A DNA stretch of 64,000 nucleotides from Hymenopus coronatus (GCA_030762935.1 CM060890.1:67086765-67150764); one strand, 5' to 3'. Shown: positions 12,263-23,049, counted from the stretch's first letter. Notes: generated from the sequence alone by a model not told the origin. A program made the numbers and translations.

Positions 12263-12384
12263 TAGGGACCCGAAACGCTATTTCCCGTAAAATATCGGTA
12301 CCTATCGAATTTTTAGGTGAGATACAATAACTTTTCTACGTACTATATACGTGCTAAAGCATTTTCTTTTTCATTTTTTCTATT

Positions 12385-12470
12385 TTTTTCAGAAAGATTG
12401 AAAACTTGTTTTCCGGTGAAATACAGTACATCCCTTATTTACTATATGTGGTAAAGAAAGTAAAAATAAA
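12385..12470 (+). mobile_element. family A right-end fragment
   Basis: It contains TTCCGGTGAAATAC, a decayed hairpin and AAAGAAAGTAAAAATAAA. Only the last ~80 bp of the element are present. Confidence 0.55.
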
Positions 12471-12479
12471 AAATAATAG

Positions 12480-12772
12480 AAAACTTACTCTATGTGCTCT
12501 GCAAATAAACTATTCTTACAAAAGATAATTTTTTTTGTCTACATCATGCTAATCAAGATAAACTTGGCAGAATTATTACTTAGTTCCTTATACCCAGAAT
12601 GGAATTGAGGGAATACGCTAGAATAAGGGATAGTCAAATGTTTTAAAAGCTGGTTACTATATGATTGAAATTCGTAGAATGATCAGGAATAAACGAAAAG
12701 AAACAGGAATGACAAATTCAATAATAAAACCAACCAATAAAACAATTCTCGAAAATGGTCAACTCCACTAAC

Positions 12773-12803
<31 letters not shown>

Positions 12804-13045
12804 AATAGGGAGAGGGGGAAAGGGAGAAGGAGAACTTTCCCTAAAAATGTTCTTTATTCCCAGTGAAATTTGAACATACAATTTATGGATGGAATTTTAT
12901 ACTGTATCTGCCTACTAGAGAAAGTAAAATTATTATTTTTTTTAAATTCAGGGGTTCTAAAAACCTCACTCGAATTTTTGGGTGGAATATAATAGATACC
13001 TAGCTACTATGTACTACATTGTACATACGTGCTAAAGAAAGTAGA
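12480..13045 (+). mobile_element. family A element with internal deletion and GA microsatellite
   Basis: The left half is recognisable (ACTATTCTTACAAAAGAT, CATGCTAATCAAGATAAAC, a GGGAATACGCTAG motif). After a CTCGAAAATGGTCAACTCC block, a GA tract (about 12776-12801) replaces the central block. Two successive right-end-like stretches follow (CTAGAGAAAGTAAAA at about 12910 and TGCTAAAGAAAGTAGAA at about 13040). It is old and rearranged. Confidence 0.6.
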
Positions 13046-13909
13046 AGTGGAGAACCATGCCAAATATTATTTTAGTTGCTAACTATTTGAGATATTCAAG
13101 GACATTGATTTGGATTTTCAGATACTTGTATGTTTTTTAATGTTAACTCGCAGCTCGTCATCTTGCAAAGAGCATGGCATTTCAATGCCATGATTAGCAT
13201 ATCGATTTCTAAAAGTCTGATGTGTTCCATTCACATTATTTTCTTTATATCCCTGTAACAATTTGTAGTTAAAACGCTTATTCTTTTATCTACTTCATGC
13301 TAATCGCTATAGACATTAGCAGAAATGGTATTATTATTTGCTTGTTTGTAATTAGAAGGGAAGTAAGGGAATATACAAGCTAAAGCGATAATCAAATCAT
13401 TTAAAAGCTGGTTAAAGTACGTTTCTTTGTATTGCCAGGAGTTGACAAATCCTCGTATGAGAAAAGTTCAAGTATTTTAAAACTGAAACCAACAACAAAG
13501 AAGGACTCAAAATTAGTCAGCTTCATGAAATCGCGTACATGTCATAAACTGTATTTTTTATTTAACGAGATCTACTTTTTTGTATAGTAAATTTATGTCT
13601 ATCTCTTACTGTTTACCAGTTATCAAAATTCAGCAAAACTCATCCAGAAAAGAGGTCTTCAGACGCTATTTCCAGAAAATTCAAGTGATACATTTTATTT
13701 GCCATGTAAATATGTTTGATATGCGGTATTTTAATCAAAATGTTAAAGCCAGTTTTGAGAAAATAAATATGTTCGAATTTTCTCCCATGTAAAAAGGTAG
13801 TTTGGGGTGGGGAAAATGTCCTCAAAATCTTTGTGTCGCATCTCTGGATGATACTAAACTGAGATACCAAGTTTGATATTTTATGGACCTTTCGTTTTGA
13901 GTTGTCGCG

Positions 13910-13965
<56 letters not shown>

Positions 13966-14057
13966 TGGACCTTTTTCTAAAAATGTTTTTTTTATACAGG
14001 GGACCCTAAAACCTGTATTTCCGGTGAAATCTCGGTATTGAACTTTTGGGTGGAGTG

Positions 14058-14067
14058 CTATTGTACT
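14058..14067. repeat. target-site duplication of LINE, left copy
   Basis: CTATTGTACT here is repeated exactly at 19937-19946. It lies at the junction between family A sequence and the GC-rich LINE 5' end. Confidence 0.8.
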
Positions 14068-14527
14068 CCCCCAGGGGCCTACTACGGTAGGTACGGGTTA
14101 GGCGCACCCGGGGTCCCGAGCCACCTTGACTCCCTCTGTGGGCAACCTCAGAGTGGTGAGGGAGTCACAAGGTCAAAATGCCCACCCACGTGTAGGCCGT
14201 ACGTGGAGACCCGTGTCGGTGAAAAGGAATATCCTGGTTGGTTGAGGGTTGCGTACCTGAGCCTGGGCTTCTGTCTTTCAGTAACTGGGGAGGGTGCGCA
14301 GCCTAATACACCGCTTTGGTTTCTGATTTGCCTAAACGGGAGGCTAGGTACTAATACCCACCCCTAGTCAATCGGCCAGGACTAGGTATTACACCGAACT
14401 CCAGGGTTAGTGGGACGGCGAGCCCGCTATATCCCCTGTGTAGCCCTGTCACCCCAGTGGGGTGACCCCTCGTTGGGCTCCGTGGTGGGTGGGGAGCACT
14501 GGGGGATGAATTTATACCATTTTTTCT
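14068..14527 (+). promoter_or_regulatory. LINE 5' UTR
   Basis: A GC-rich leader of about 460 bp before the first ORF1 codon. In this LINE group transcription starts at the element's first base from an internal promoter, so the promoter should lie here. No specific box can be identified with confidence. A 109-codon open frame inside (14038-14367) has no recognisable domain and begins in the flanking repeat. Confidence 0.6.
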
Positions 14528-15985
14528 ATGGCACCAAAACTAAAACCCCTTAATGCAAATAAAGACGTTGGAAAGGAAGTAGTCGAGTCATGTGGTCCTC
14601 GCTGCTTGGTTATTCATAGGACAGAGGAAGGTAAGAAGTTCCTTACGGTGAGCCCTTTTACTATCCAAAAGGGTCTAGATGCCATTGCTGGTCCGGTTAA
14701 ATCCTGCGTTCGAGCTCGCAATGGTACACTTCTTGTCGAAGCCAACTCCGCCTCGCAAGCTGCAAGGATACTTAAAGCCACCATGTTAGCCAGCTATCCA
14801 GTGAAGGTCGAGGTGCACAAGTCGCTGAACTCCTCCCGCGGTGTAGTAACAACCCGCGCGTTGGACGGTTTGTCCATTGAGGAGATCCAAGAAAATCTTG
14901 CGACTCAGGGTGTCTCATCTGTTTATCGGGTACAACGTAAGATCAACGGTGAATTCCTGCCTACTCGTACCCTGTTTCTTACTTTTGATCGGGTTGACCT
15001 CCCTCAAAAGATTAGGGCAGGGTATGAAGCCATCGAAGTTAGGCCTTATATACCCAATCCGCTGAGGTGCTTTAAATGCCAACGTTATGGTCACACTAGT
15101 GAGTTGTGTACCGGCAAGTCCACCTGCGTCCACTGCGGTGACATCTCCCACGATGGGGCTTGTGCTTCAGCTCCATCGTGTGTGAACTGTAACGGGGAAC
15201 ACCCATCTAGTTCCCGAGACTGCCCCCGTTTTGCAGAGGAACGAGCGATCCAGGAGATACGGGTGAAAGAGAAGGTGTCCTTCTTGGAAGCCCGGAAGCT
15301 CCTGCGACTCGGCCAACCCTCTGCCCCGAGGTCCGGTACCTATAGCTCAGTTGCAGCTAAACCGGTACCGCGTCGGGAAATCGAAACACAGACCGGCGAT
15401 ATGAACGGGGCTACAATTGCGGAAAAGGTTATTTTAACCCAAGCGCTGCCAAAGCCTTCGACACCTACACCCAAGTTGGTATCAACATCTGCCAAATCCG
15501 CCAGCTTACAGAATAGTCCTGCACACTTGTCACCCAAAGCCTCGACCTCGGGAACTAAAGCTGGTAAATTCACGACGTCTTCTGCCCCGGAAAAACAGTT
15601 TAAGACCAAGTATGTACGACAAGACTTCTTGAAGGAGAATGTGCAATCTATTACCAAGTCATCTAAGGGTAAGAGAAGTACACGCAACTCCACACGTGTA
15701 TCCTCCTCTGAAGGGTCATCTGGGGAGGAGGGCGTGAATAGGCGACGGCCATCTTCGCCGATCAGCACATCCAATCGGTTCGAACTTCTCGGACCGAAAT
15801 TTGCTCTTGAAAAAGGGACCTCCCTTGTGGAGGAGATGGACCAGGAGGATTCTGCCGCCACTGCCAGAGGGACAGTGCGGAAACGGCAGGATCGTGCTCC
15901 TGAAAATAGTACTAGCCCAACGCCTAAGAAGAACAAATTGAACCGACCGGCTAATCCCAATCTGCAGAAGCGTCTTTCGATTTGA
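14528..15985 (+). CDS. LINE ORF1, gag-like RNA-binding protein (485 aa)
   Basis: ORF1 proteins of this type bind the element RNA and form the ribonucleoprotein used in target-primed reverse transcription. Three zinc knuckles are visible: CX2CX4HX4C at residues 181-194 (CFKCQRYGHTSELC), CX2CX4HX3C at 200-212 and CX2CX3HX6C at 218-232. Residues 20-170 upstream resemble the RRM-like half of I/Jockey ORF1 proteins. The C-terminal half (about 260-485) is Ser/Thr/Pro/Lys-rich and probably disordered, with basic stretches that could act in nuclear import. The frame is intact. The ATG at 14528 is the first in frame after the leader. It stops 22 nt before ORF2, which is in a different frame. Confidence 0.88.
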   Translation: MAPKLKPLNANKDVGKEVVESCGPRCLVIHRTEEGKKFLTVSPFTIQKGLDAIAGPVKSCVRARNGTLLVEANSASQAARILKATMLASYPVKVEVHKSLNSSRGVVTTRALDGLSIEEIQENLATQGVSSVYRVQRKINGEFLPTRTLFLTFDRVDLPQKIRAGYEAIEVRPYIPNPLRCFKCQRYGHTSELCTGKSTCVHCGDISHDGACASAPSCVNCNGEHPSSSRDCPRFAEERAIQEIRVKEKVSFLEARKLLRLGQPSAPRSGTYSSVAAKPVPRREIETQTGDMNGATIAEKVILTQALPKPSTPTPKLVSTSAKSASLQNSPAHLSPKASTSGTKAGKFTTSSAPEKQFKTKYVRQDFLKENVQSITKSSKGKRSTRNSTRVSSSEGSSGEEGVNRRRPSSPISTSNRFELLGPKFALEKGTSLVEEMDQEDSAATARGTVRKRQDRAPENSTSPTPKKNKLNRPANPNLQKRLSI

Positions 15986-16007
15986 AACTTATCCCATAAT
16001 ATACCCA

Positions 16008-16952
16008 ATGGCTATCCTCCATTGGAACATACGCGGAATTCGACCACATCGACCAGAGCTTGACTTGTTGCTACGCCAGCATGAACCCTTGGCTGTATGC
16101 TTACAAGAGACGAAGCTCCGTCCACAGGACACCGTTACCATCAGACAGTACTCCTCCGTACGATGTGATTTATCCCCGGAGGACGGTGTCCCGGCACATG
16201 GGGGCACTATGATGCTTATTCGAGATGATATTTTTGCCAACTCCGTACCCATACAATCTGCAATCCAGTCCGTTGCTGTCAGCATTAAGCTACCCTCCGC
16301 TTTATTCACCATTTGCAGTATCTATTTGCCTCCATCTGAGGACCTCTCGCAGAGCGACTTAGAACACCTCATTTCGCAGTTGCCACCACCCTTTTTATTG
16401 GTAGGCGACGTGAATGCCCATCACCCTCTTTGGGGCTCTCCTCGGGCTTGTGCGAGAGGTACGCTACTTAAAGACCTCTTGGATAGTCAGAATCTTGCTC
16501 TCTTGAACACCGGAGAGCCCACCTTTCTTTCTGACGCATTTCATAGTTTTTCACACATTGACATTGCAATTTGTTCCCCTCAGCTAGCAGTCACCTTATG
16601 CTGGAATATCATCTCGGATTTGCATTCTAGTGACCACTTTCCTTGTCGTATTAGTGTCTTGACACCCGTTGTATGTTCCACCCGTTTACCTAGTTGGCGC
16701 CTAGACCACGCCAGCTGGGAACTGTACTCCCACTTGGCTGAATTTAGCTACGAAGAGCACGACTCTGTGAACCACTTGGTCGAACATCTCACAGGGACCA
16801 TTCTTTCTGCTGCTGAGCAATCCATTCCGCGTTCGACTGGCTACAGCCGTCGATTTCCGGTACCTTGGTGGACCGATGACTGTCGGGATGCTATTTGCGC
16901 TCGCAGACGAGCTCTACGGGTTTTCCAGCTTTTCCTACACTGGATAACCTGA
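16008..16952 (+). pseudogene. LINE ORF2 part 1: apurinic-like endonuclease
   Basis: This N-terminal part of the ORF2 polyprotein nicks target DNA. Motifs of the exonuclease-endonuclease-phosphatase fold appear in order: LHWNIRG (residues 4-10), CLQETKL with the catalytic Glu, a SIYLPP strand, VGDVNAHHPLWGS with Asp/Asn, SHIDIAI and SSDHFP with the terminal Asp-His pair. The frame ends prematurely at about 16950 after RRRALRVFQ, where the homologous sequence continues in the next frame. A single-base indel between about 16915 and 16945 therefore separates endonuclease from RT. It is marked as a pseudogene only for this break; all catalytic residues I can see are present. Confidence 0.85.
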
Positions 16953-19696
16953 TACACTATAAACGGATGCGTGCACATTCTAGGCGGGTTATTAAGGATA
17001 GCAAAAAGATGTCATGGAATAAATTCGTGGGTTCCTTTAATCGACATACACCTTCCTCTGTCGTATGGGATAAGTTAAGACATGTGGCTGGGAAACCGAA
17101 CCATATGCCCATCGCCGGTCTCAAAACACCTACCGGAGCTGTTGTTGATACATTTGACGTGGCGAATACTTTGGGCAGTGCTTTCGCTCAGGTGTCTAGC
17201 TCAGGCAATTATTCCCCCGAGTTTCTTACAGTAAAGAATCAGGTGGAATCTCAAGAATTCTCGTTTCTTTCTGGCAACCTTGAGGATTATAATCGCCTTT
17301 TCACCCTGGCAGAGCTAGACAATGCACTCTCCTCTTCACGACACTCAGCACCAGGTCCAGATGGTATCCACGTCCAAATGTTGCAACATCTCTCTCCTGA
17401 TGGCAAAGATTTCCTACTCGAGGTCTATAATCGTGTCTGGGTTGATGGCATTTATCCAGACAATTGGCGGGAGGCCACCATCATACCCATTCTTAAACCT
17501 GGAAAGGACCGCCATCTTCCTTCCAGTTACCGTCCTATTTCCCTCACCAGTTGCGTGTGCAAGATGATGGAACGCATGATCAATGGACGGTTGGTGTGGT
17601 GGCTGGAATCCCACAATCTTCTGACGAACATCCAGTGTGGCTTTCGACGACGACGTTCGACTGCTGACCACCTTGTCTCTCTGTCAACTCAGATTATGGA
17701 CGGGTTTCTTAAGAACAGCCCCACAGTTGGGATATTTTTTGACCTCGAGAAGGCCTACGACACGTGTTGGCGGGCGGGAATATTGCGTTCTCTGCACAAC
17801 TGGAACATACGTGGACGCCTACCGTTGGTCATTCAGGAGTTTATGCGGGACCGCGTTTTTCGAGTGAGGGTGGGCTCGGTTTTTTCTAACCATTTTATTC
17901 AAGAGAACGGAGTGCCGCAGGGCTCGGTACTCAGCGTGACTCTATTTGCTATTGCGATAAATTCCATATCACTATGTGTGCCTCAAGGTGTCTCTTCCTG
18001 TTTATTCGTGGACGACTTTGCCATCTTCTGTACTTCTCAGCGTACACCGTTTTTGGAACGCCGTCTCCAGCGGTGTTTGGACAATCTCTATGCTTGGAGC
18101 TCGAAACACGGTTTTCGTTTCTCCGCTGAGAAGACAGTCTGCGTTAGCTTCTGGCGCCGTAAGTGGCAAATGCCGCCGTCTCTTCGACTCGGGCCAGATT
18201 TACTTCCTTTCACAGACGAGGCGAGATTCCTTGGTTTGATCTTCGATCGGAAACTTTGTTGGGCACCACAAATAGCACAGCTTAGAGCACGATGTGACCG
18301 TTCTCTAAATCTTTTACGGATACTAAGTGGCAAATCTTGGGGTGCGGATCGGACGGCATTGCTCCGTCTTTATTGTGCTGTGATTCGTTCGAAGTTGGAC
18401 TATGGCAGCATTGTGTATTCTTCAGCTCGACCTTCAGTGCTCAGAAGGTTAGACGCAGTCCATAACCAGGGCATCCGTGTGGCCGTTGGAGCTTTTCCAA
18501 CGAGCCCAGTTGTTAGCCTCTACGCCGAATCGGGAGAACCTCCTCTGCGTTGTCGGCGTAATGTCCTGCTTGCTAATTATGGCTGTGGGCTGAAGTGTAT
18601 GCCTGGGCATCCAACTTATCACGCGTTTTTCTCCCCTGAGCTGCACGAGCGATACTGCCTCCGCTCTCTGAGCCCCAGGCCAGCAGGTTTTCGTTTCCGT
18701 GAGCTTCTACGTCAGCACCATGTTGACATTCCTCGGCTGTTATCCAAGGGAGAGAGTATACACCCCCCTTGGTTACGCGCTACCTCCCATGTCGATCTCG
18801 GGATGACGCTCTACAGGAAATCTGTTACGCCTCTTGATAGTATTCGTCGTTGTTTTTTAGAATTTTTATCCAAATACAGTGGCCGTATTTGTATTTACAC
18901 CGATGGTAGTAAGAGCCCCGACGGTGTTGGATGTGCCTTTGTCACTGGCACCGCAACTTCTACTTACGGTTTACCTAGTTGCACATCTATATATTCTGCC
19001 GAGCTATATGCTATTTATCAAGCCCTTCTGTATATTCGACGTCGAAAATTAGGTGACTGCCTTATTCTTAGTGATTCCCTTAGTGCCCTTCAGAGCATTC
19101 GTGAGCTGTACAATTACCATCCTTTGGTGCAGCGCATCCAGGACGTTCTCCACATTTTGCACGCTTCTGGTTTTAATGTGGAGTGCGCATGGATTCCTGG
19201 ACACGTTGGCTTGCCAGGGAATGACACGGCGGATTTGGCAGCGAAATCGGCAGTCACAGCGCCCAATGTTACGATTACCCATTCAACAGCAGAAGATTTT
19301 AGAGTGGCTGTATGGAGAGCCGTTTTTTCGACTTGGCATGCGGAGTGGTCGGCTCTCCGTGGTAATAAGCTGCGAGAGGTGAAGGTCCTCCCTGTCAACT
19401 GGGTAACCTCCTCTCGTTTATTCCGCCGGGAGGAGGTAGTACTAGCTCGGCTAAGAATTGGCCACTGTATTTTTACTCACAGTTACCTTTTTAAACGTGA
19501 ACCTGCTCCTGTCTGTGCGCTCTGTGGGGAGGCACAGACAGTTCGTCATGTGTTGCTGGAGTGTGGTCACCTGGCACACATTCGGTCATCTATGGGCATG
19601 CCGGCCTCTCTTGCTGAGGTCCTGGCAGATGACCCAAGAGCAGTGGACAGGGTTTTTAAATTTTTAGCAAAAGTTTCTTTTACCTTGACGTTTTAG
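16895..19696 (+). pseudogene. LINE ORF2 part 2: reverse transcriptase, RNase H and C-terminal zinc motif
   Basis: This frame of 933 codons continues ORF2 after the frameshift; its true junction is near 16915-16945, so the first codons listed are not native. RT motifs: GPDGIH, SYRPISLTS, FFDLEKAYD (near residue 282), GVPQGSVLS, then LFVDDFAIF with the catalytic Asp pair at about 373-374, and FLGLIFD in the thumb. RNase H motifs: YTDGSK (about 668), SAELYAI, LSDSLSAL and IPGHVGLPGNDTAD, giving the full D-E-D-H/D set. A CCHC motif near residues 875-891 (CALCGEAQTVRHVLLEC) closes the protein. No internal stops occur. With the single frameshift this copy could not make full-length ORF2 unless the shift is bypassed. 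Confidence 0.9.
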
Positions 19697-19936
19697 AGTG
19701 ATAGCGGTTTTTTAAACTCTTTTGGTTTTAATGTGTTGATTTTAGATGGAGTTTTATATCCAGCTCTGGTTAGAGGGCTGGACGTTTCTGTTACTTCCGT
19801 TTCAACTGTGTTAGGTCTTTTACTTGTGTTTACTTTTTTGTTTGGTATTTTCTTACTGCCTATTGCCAAGTTTTAATCATAAGGGCGCTTATGACCTCGG
19901 CAGTTGAGCGCCCTTAAACACCATTATCATCATCTT
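19697..19936 (+). promoter_or_regulatory. LINE 3' UTR with terminal stem-loop and ATC tail
   Basis: A perfect 9-bp stem, AAGGGCGCT (19881-19889) with AGCGCCCTT (19907-19915), encloses a 17-nt loop about 20 nt before the end. LINE reverse transcriptases commonly recognise such 3' structures, so this is the likely RT binding site. The tail is TATCATCATC-like rather than poly-A, which fits the I superfamily. Confidence 0.75.
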
Positions 19937-19946
19937 CTATTGTACT
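19937..19946. repeat. target-site duplication of LINE, right copy
   Basis: An exact copy of CTATTGTACT at 14058-14067. Family A sequence resumes immediately afterwards. Confidence 0.8.
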
Positions 19947-19969
19947 ATTTAGAAAAAGTAAAAATACGA

Positions 19970-20140
19970 CTATCGCTTCAGACTATTGCATTCTTTTTAT
20001 AACTACAATATGCGTAACTATGTAATAACAGCTTATCTCGATTAATTAGTAGTAAATAGAAGAATGCGTTTTGTAAGAATAGTCTGTAAATGTGTGATTA
20101 GAGAAAGAAAGTCATGGCACTGCAACACATTCTATTTCTC
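19970..20140 (-). mobile_element. family A left-end fragment, minus strand
   Basis: On the minus strand it reads as the first ~170 bp of family A: a TCTG-type start is replaced by AGAATGTGTTGCAG, then GACTTTCTTTCTC, CAAAACGCATTC and the CTATTTACTACTAATTAATCGAG block. It abuts the right end of the previous copy. Confidence 0.65.
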
Positions 20141-20441
20141 TGTATCATGTGCATATTTTCGCAGGATTTCCCTTGCCATTTTATAGACACATATGTAGGA
20201 TCTTGGTAGGACTCTCAGGACTCTTAATCTTGCCAGCAAGAAAGATTTGGTCATGCTGCTACAATTCTCTATGGCGACGACCATTTTGGGTCTAAAATCT
20301 CCAGTTGTGGTGGGTGTGACTAATAATAAATTCTGGAATTTAAAGGTAAACTGCATATTACATGGCACTAAATAGCAAAAGTAAAGCGTTGGATTCAGCA
20401 AGGTTGTTTTATTTCTCAAGGAACAACAAGAGGAAGGGAAT

Positions 20442-20609
20442 TCACCTTTCTTCTAAGAAGTACTGGTTATCATCCAAAACCTTGCCTTGGCAATGAATCC
20501 ATAAGCGTCTTTGCTCTCCGAGTATCCTATCTGTGCTGCATTCAACAGGTATTGCTTCACATATTTTGATAATTTCTTCAGTTACTTTTCCTTTGTTGCA
20601 TAGAGGATA
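20442..20609 (-). pseudogene. short protein-like remnant, unrecognised
   Basis: A 55-codon open stretch on the minus strand from 20609 translates to a plausible globular sequence (contains KVTEEIIKICEAIP and RRLWIHCQGKVL) before a stop. A second open stretch continues 3' of it to about 20132 in another frame. I do not recognise a family. It could be an exon or transposon remnant, or chance. Confidence 0.25.
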
Positions 20610-21814
20610 ATTTGGAATTTATATTTTCCTAATTTAGGAGTGCGTATGTGATTTACCAACAATCATGTTCTGTTGGCAGTAATTTTACTACTGCCGTTTA
20701 ATGAGAAATGTATGGGATAAGTTTTGGTTTATTATTAGAATAGTCCAAGATGTCTGTTACAGTGAAAAAGTAGAGAGATAAATGCCCTCATATATGAACC
20801 CAGAGAGGGACCCTAGCCCTCCATGTAATTATAGAAGAAATGACATTTGTTGCAGTTGAGGTTATCGTGTTGCTTTTACTTTGGTAAAATCAAAACCAAG
20901 ACTTTTATTTATATCCTACTTAATTAACTTATATGAGCATATATTCTTTCAAAGTCAGTGAATGCATTTATCTTGTTGATGGACTGTGCTACCAAAGATG
21001 CAATAGAATAAGGTGAGACCGAAACATACCTTTATTTTACATTTATAGCACATAATTTTCAATTCACAACTTAGCTTGTAATACTATGATCCTAAACTTG
21101 CAATAAAACTGAGAATAAAATTACTTAAATATTACGTTTTAGTTTAAACGCAATATTCATGCTATAAGTATTTTAAGTTATGTCAAAAAATGAGGTTTGG
21201 ATCCTAAGGATAATACGATGATAAATGGTTTTTAAAAATCCAGAAAGGTAAATACTCTTGTTTTTGACTGTATTTTGCTCAAAATTCCTACAAATCCAAC
21301 TTTATTAGGTCCTTTACGAAGATGAATATTGCCTAGTACTTTACGTACTGGGCAAGGTAGTATGTTTTAAAAAGTGTTTTCCGCTTTCTAAAGAAATCCT
21401 GAACCCGCCTCTGAATCGCTAATTTTCTTGTATAAAGATTTCAGTTTACTGTGATCAGAGCGTATGCCGAACCAAACTTCAAAAAAATGTTACAATTTAT
21501 TGCTTCAGTGACAATGTAGCAATTGAAAACCTTCCTAGACAACTTCGTATACTCACAGAAGAATCAAAGTACGCGATACCCTCATTATAAGGAACAGACC
21601 AGGTTAAAATTACTCGTCTAAATATTTGCCGTACAAAGTTAACACATAGCTATACTTTCAAGAGAAGAAACTGCTACATGTGTTGCCTGTAAATATCTTC
21701 TAACAGTGAAATACATAATCAAGGATTGTCCGCAATATAATTCAGTTAGAAAGAAACATTCTAAACCAAATAAACTATACACAGCATAAACGAAATTTTT
21801 TGTAAATAATTTCA
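20610..21814. other. non-coding DNA, nothing recognised
   Basis: AT-rich DNA with no supported gene, microsatellite or match to the repeat families of this window. Confidence 0.5.
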
Positions 21815-22338
21815 CATTTTTATTTTTTCTAGCACGTACAATGCTCTAAGCGGATAGAAAAGGCATTGTATTCCACACTGAAATTTCACCGGAAATACAT
21901 GTTTTGAGACCGCCAGAATAATAAAAAGGATATATTTTTAGAAAAAATGTCCGTGTGTGTGTGTAGCTCAGAAACGTAAAGTTCGTTAAATACAGGTTGG
22001 TATTTCAGTTCAGTATTTTCGTATGGTGCAACACGAGGATTTTGAGGAAAATTACCCCACACCAAACTACCTTTTACATGAACATTTTGTATTTCTCAAA
22101 AATGGGTCTAATGATTTTGATTCAAATACTGCTACATGATAAATAAAATGTATAACTTCAATTATCTGGGAATAGCCTCTGAAGATATCTTCATTCTGGC
22201 TGACTTTCGTATAACTCGTAAACCGTAACACATAAACTAAAACGTATTACACAAAAACTGTAGATCTCATTAAAGCGAACAATTTAGTCATATACATGTT
22301 TTGTAGCGTTAACAGTTTTCGAGATATTCATAGTTCTT
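21815..22338 (-). mobile_element. family A element, right-half copy
   Basis: Minus-strand copy holding the decayed right end (near 21830-21875), a short GT tract, AATGGGTCTAATGATTTTG and GGGAATAGCCTCTGAAGA blocks. It is cut off at about 22338, where the tail of a LINE fragment begins, so the LINE probably inserted into it. Confidence 0.75.
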
Positions 22339-22500
22339 CTTCTTACACGTGGCTTAGATTGAATAGCCCGCTCCGGCGAAATCGTTTGGTGTCCATCTTT
22401 CACAGGGTCGGCCAACGTCTCTTCTTCCTTTTGGATTATATTGGAAGGACCTTCTCAGTATCCTTTAATCACTCATCCTCGTAAGTGTTAGGTCAAATGT
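22339..22500 (-). pseudogene. C-terminal end of a non-LTR retrotransposon RT protein
   Basis: The minus-strand frame ends YNPKGRRDVGRPCERW... then AGYSI and a stop, followed by an AAGAAGAAGAA tail. The GRRDVGRPxxRW signature is typical of the extreme C terminus of many insect LINE ORF2 proteins. It is a strongly 5'-truncated insertion of about 150 bp. Whether the source is RTE-like or Jockey-like cannot be told from so little. Confidence 0.7.
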
Positions 22501-23049
22501 GCATTGAAGCCATTGACCCATTTCAATGCTATCTTTGTATTACTGCTACAAACAGAACTATTTATTCACTGACGCACTAAAAAATAAGTTTACGAACAAA
22601 CATCTTTTATGAATGCTTTCGCAACAATTCTGTCGTTGTTTTCTTTCGACGCTCGTTGCGGCGGCTATTACGACTGCGCTCTCTAAATTTCGCGCGAAAC
22701 CGGGGCTCTTCTCCTATCGATGACTTGAGATAAAAACAGTGTTTATTTCAAACCACTGCAATTGTCACAAACTCGCACATATTCTCTGTCCATCTCTACT
22801 TCACCGGTAAAGCAAACAAAAGCAACAGGTTGCAATGGCTATGATTGGTTGCTGCACGTTTTACTGCTTTTCTTCATCACAAAATAATTCCTCTTAAATA
22901 TCCGAGTGAGCACAGAAATATCGTATTAAACTATGTAATGTCATCTAAATAATATAGTATGAATTATTAAAGAATAACATTTATTGTCATTTAGTTATTA
23001 TTTCTTTATATAACAATGCACATCCGTTGTGCAGTTCAACTGTTGTTTC
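22501..23049. other. non-coding DNA, locally GC-rich
   Basis: A GC- and CpG-rich patch near 22640-22720 (GTTGCGGCGGC, TTTCGCGCGAAA palindrome) in otherwise AT-rich sequence. No gene is supported. Confidence 0.4.

Larger units (their letters stand above)
9889..12360 (+). mobile_element. family A element, outer copy interrupted by two younger copies
   Basis: Three separated pieces read as one older copy: 9889-10112 (left part, from AATCTGATGTTCC), 10991-11352 (middle, with GAGGAATATCTCGG, CATTCAGAATGAAGAGG, TTGGAAGATGCTGAA and ACACACATAGATC) and 12263-12360 (GGGACCCGAAACGCTATTTCC to the hairpin remnant). The gaps hold complete younger copies at 10113-10990 (plus) and 11353-12262 (minus). Confidence 0.7.
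14068..19936 (+). mobile_element. non-LTR retrotransposon (LINE), I-clade type, nearly complete
   Basis: An element of about 5.87 kb with a 5' UTR, a gag-like ORF1 with three CCHC-type zinc knuckles, an ORF2 with apurinic-type endonuclease, reverse transcriptase and RNase H domains, a 3' UTR with a stem-loop and a short TCATCATC-type tail. It is flanked by the 10-bp duplication CTATTGTACT and sits within a family A repeat. The EN-RT-RNase H order with a zinc-knuckle ORF1 places it in the I superfamily; the exact clade (I, Nimb or a relative) cannot be settled by eye. Its GC content is clearly higher than that of its surroundings. Only one coding break (in ORF2) was seen, which suggests a recent insertion. 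Confidence 0.9.
13208..19964 (+). mobile_element. family A element split by a LINE insertion
   Basis: The left part, 13208-14067, starts AAAAGTCTGATGTG and includes a long AC tract (about 13911-13962) and the CCGGTGAAATCTCGG block. It stops inside the right-end region at TGGAGTGCTATTGTACT. The last bases of the element (ATTTAGAAAAAGTAAAAAT) resume at 19947. Everything between is the LINE plus its second target-site copy. The family A copy was therefore present before the LINE arrived. Confidence 0.85.

Noticed and set aside
13911..13962. CRISPR-like or other functional array
   Set aside because: A simple AC dinucleotide repeat. The window is eukaryotic and has no spacer structure.
15340..16008. 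222-codon minus-strand frame
   Set aside because: A shadow of LINE ORF1 on the opposite strand. The ORF1 frame has zinc knuckles and family motifs; this one has none.
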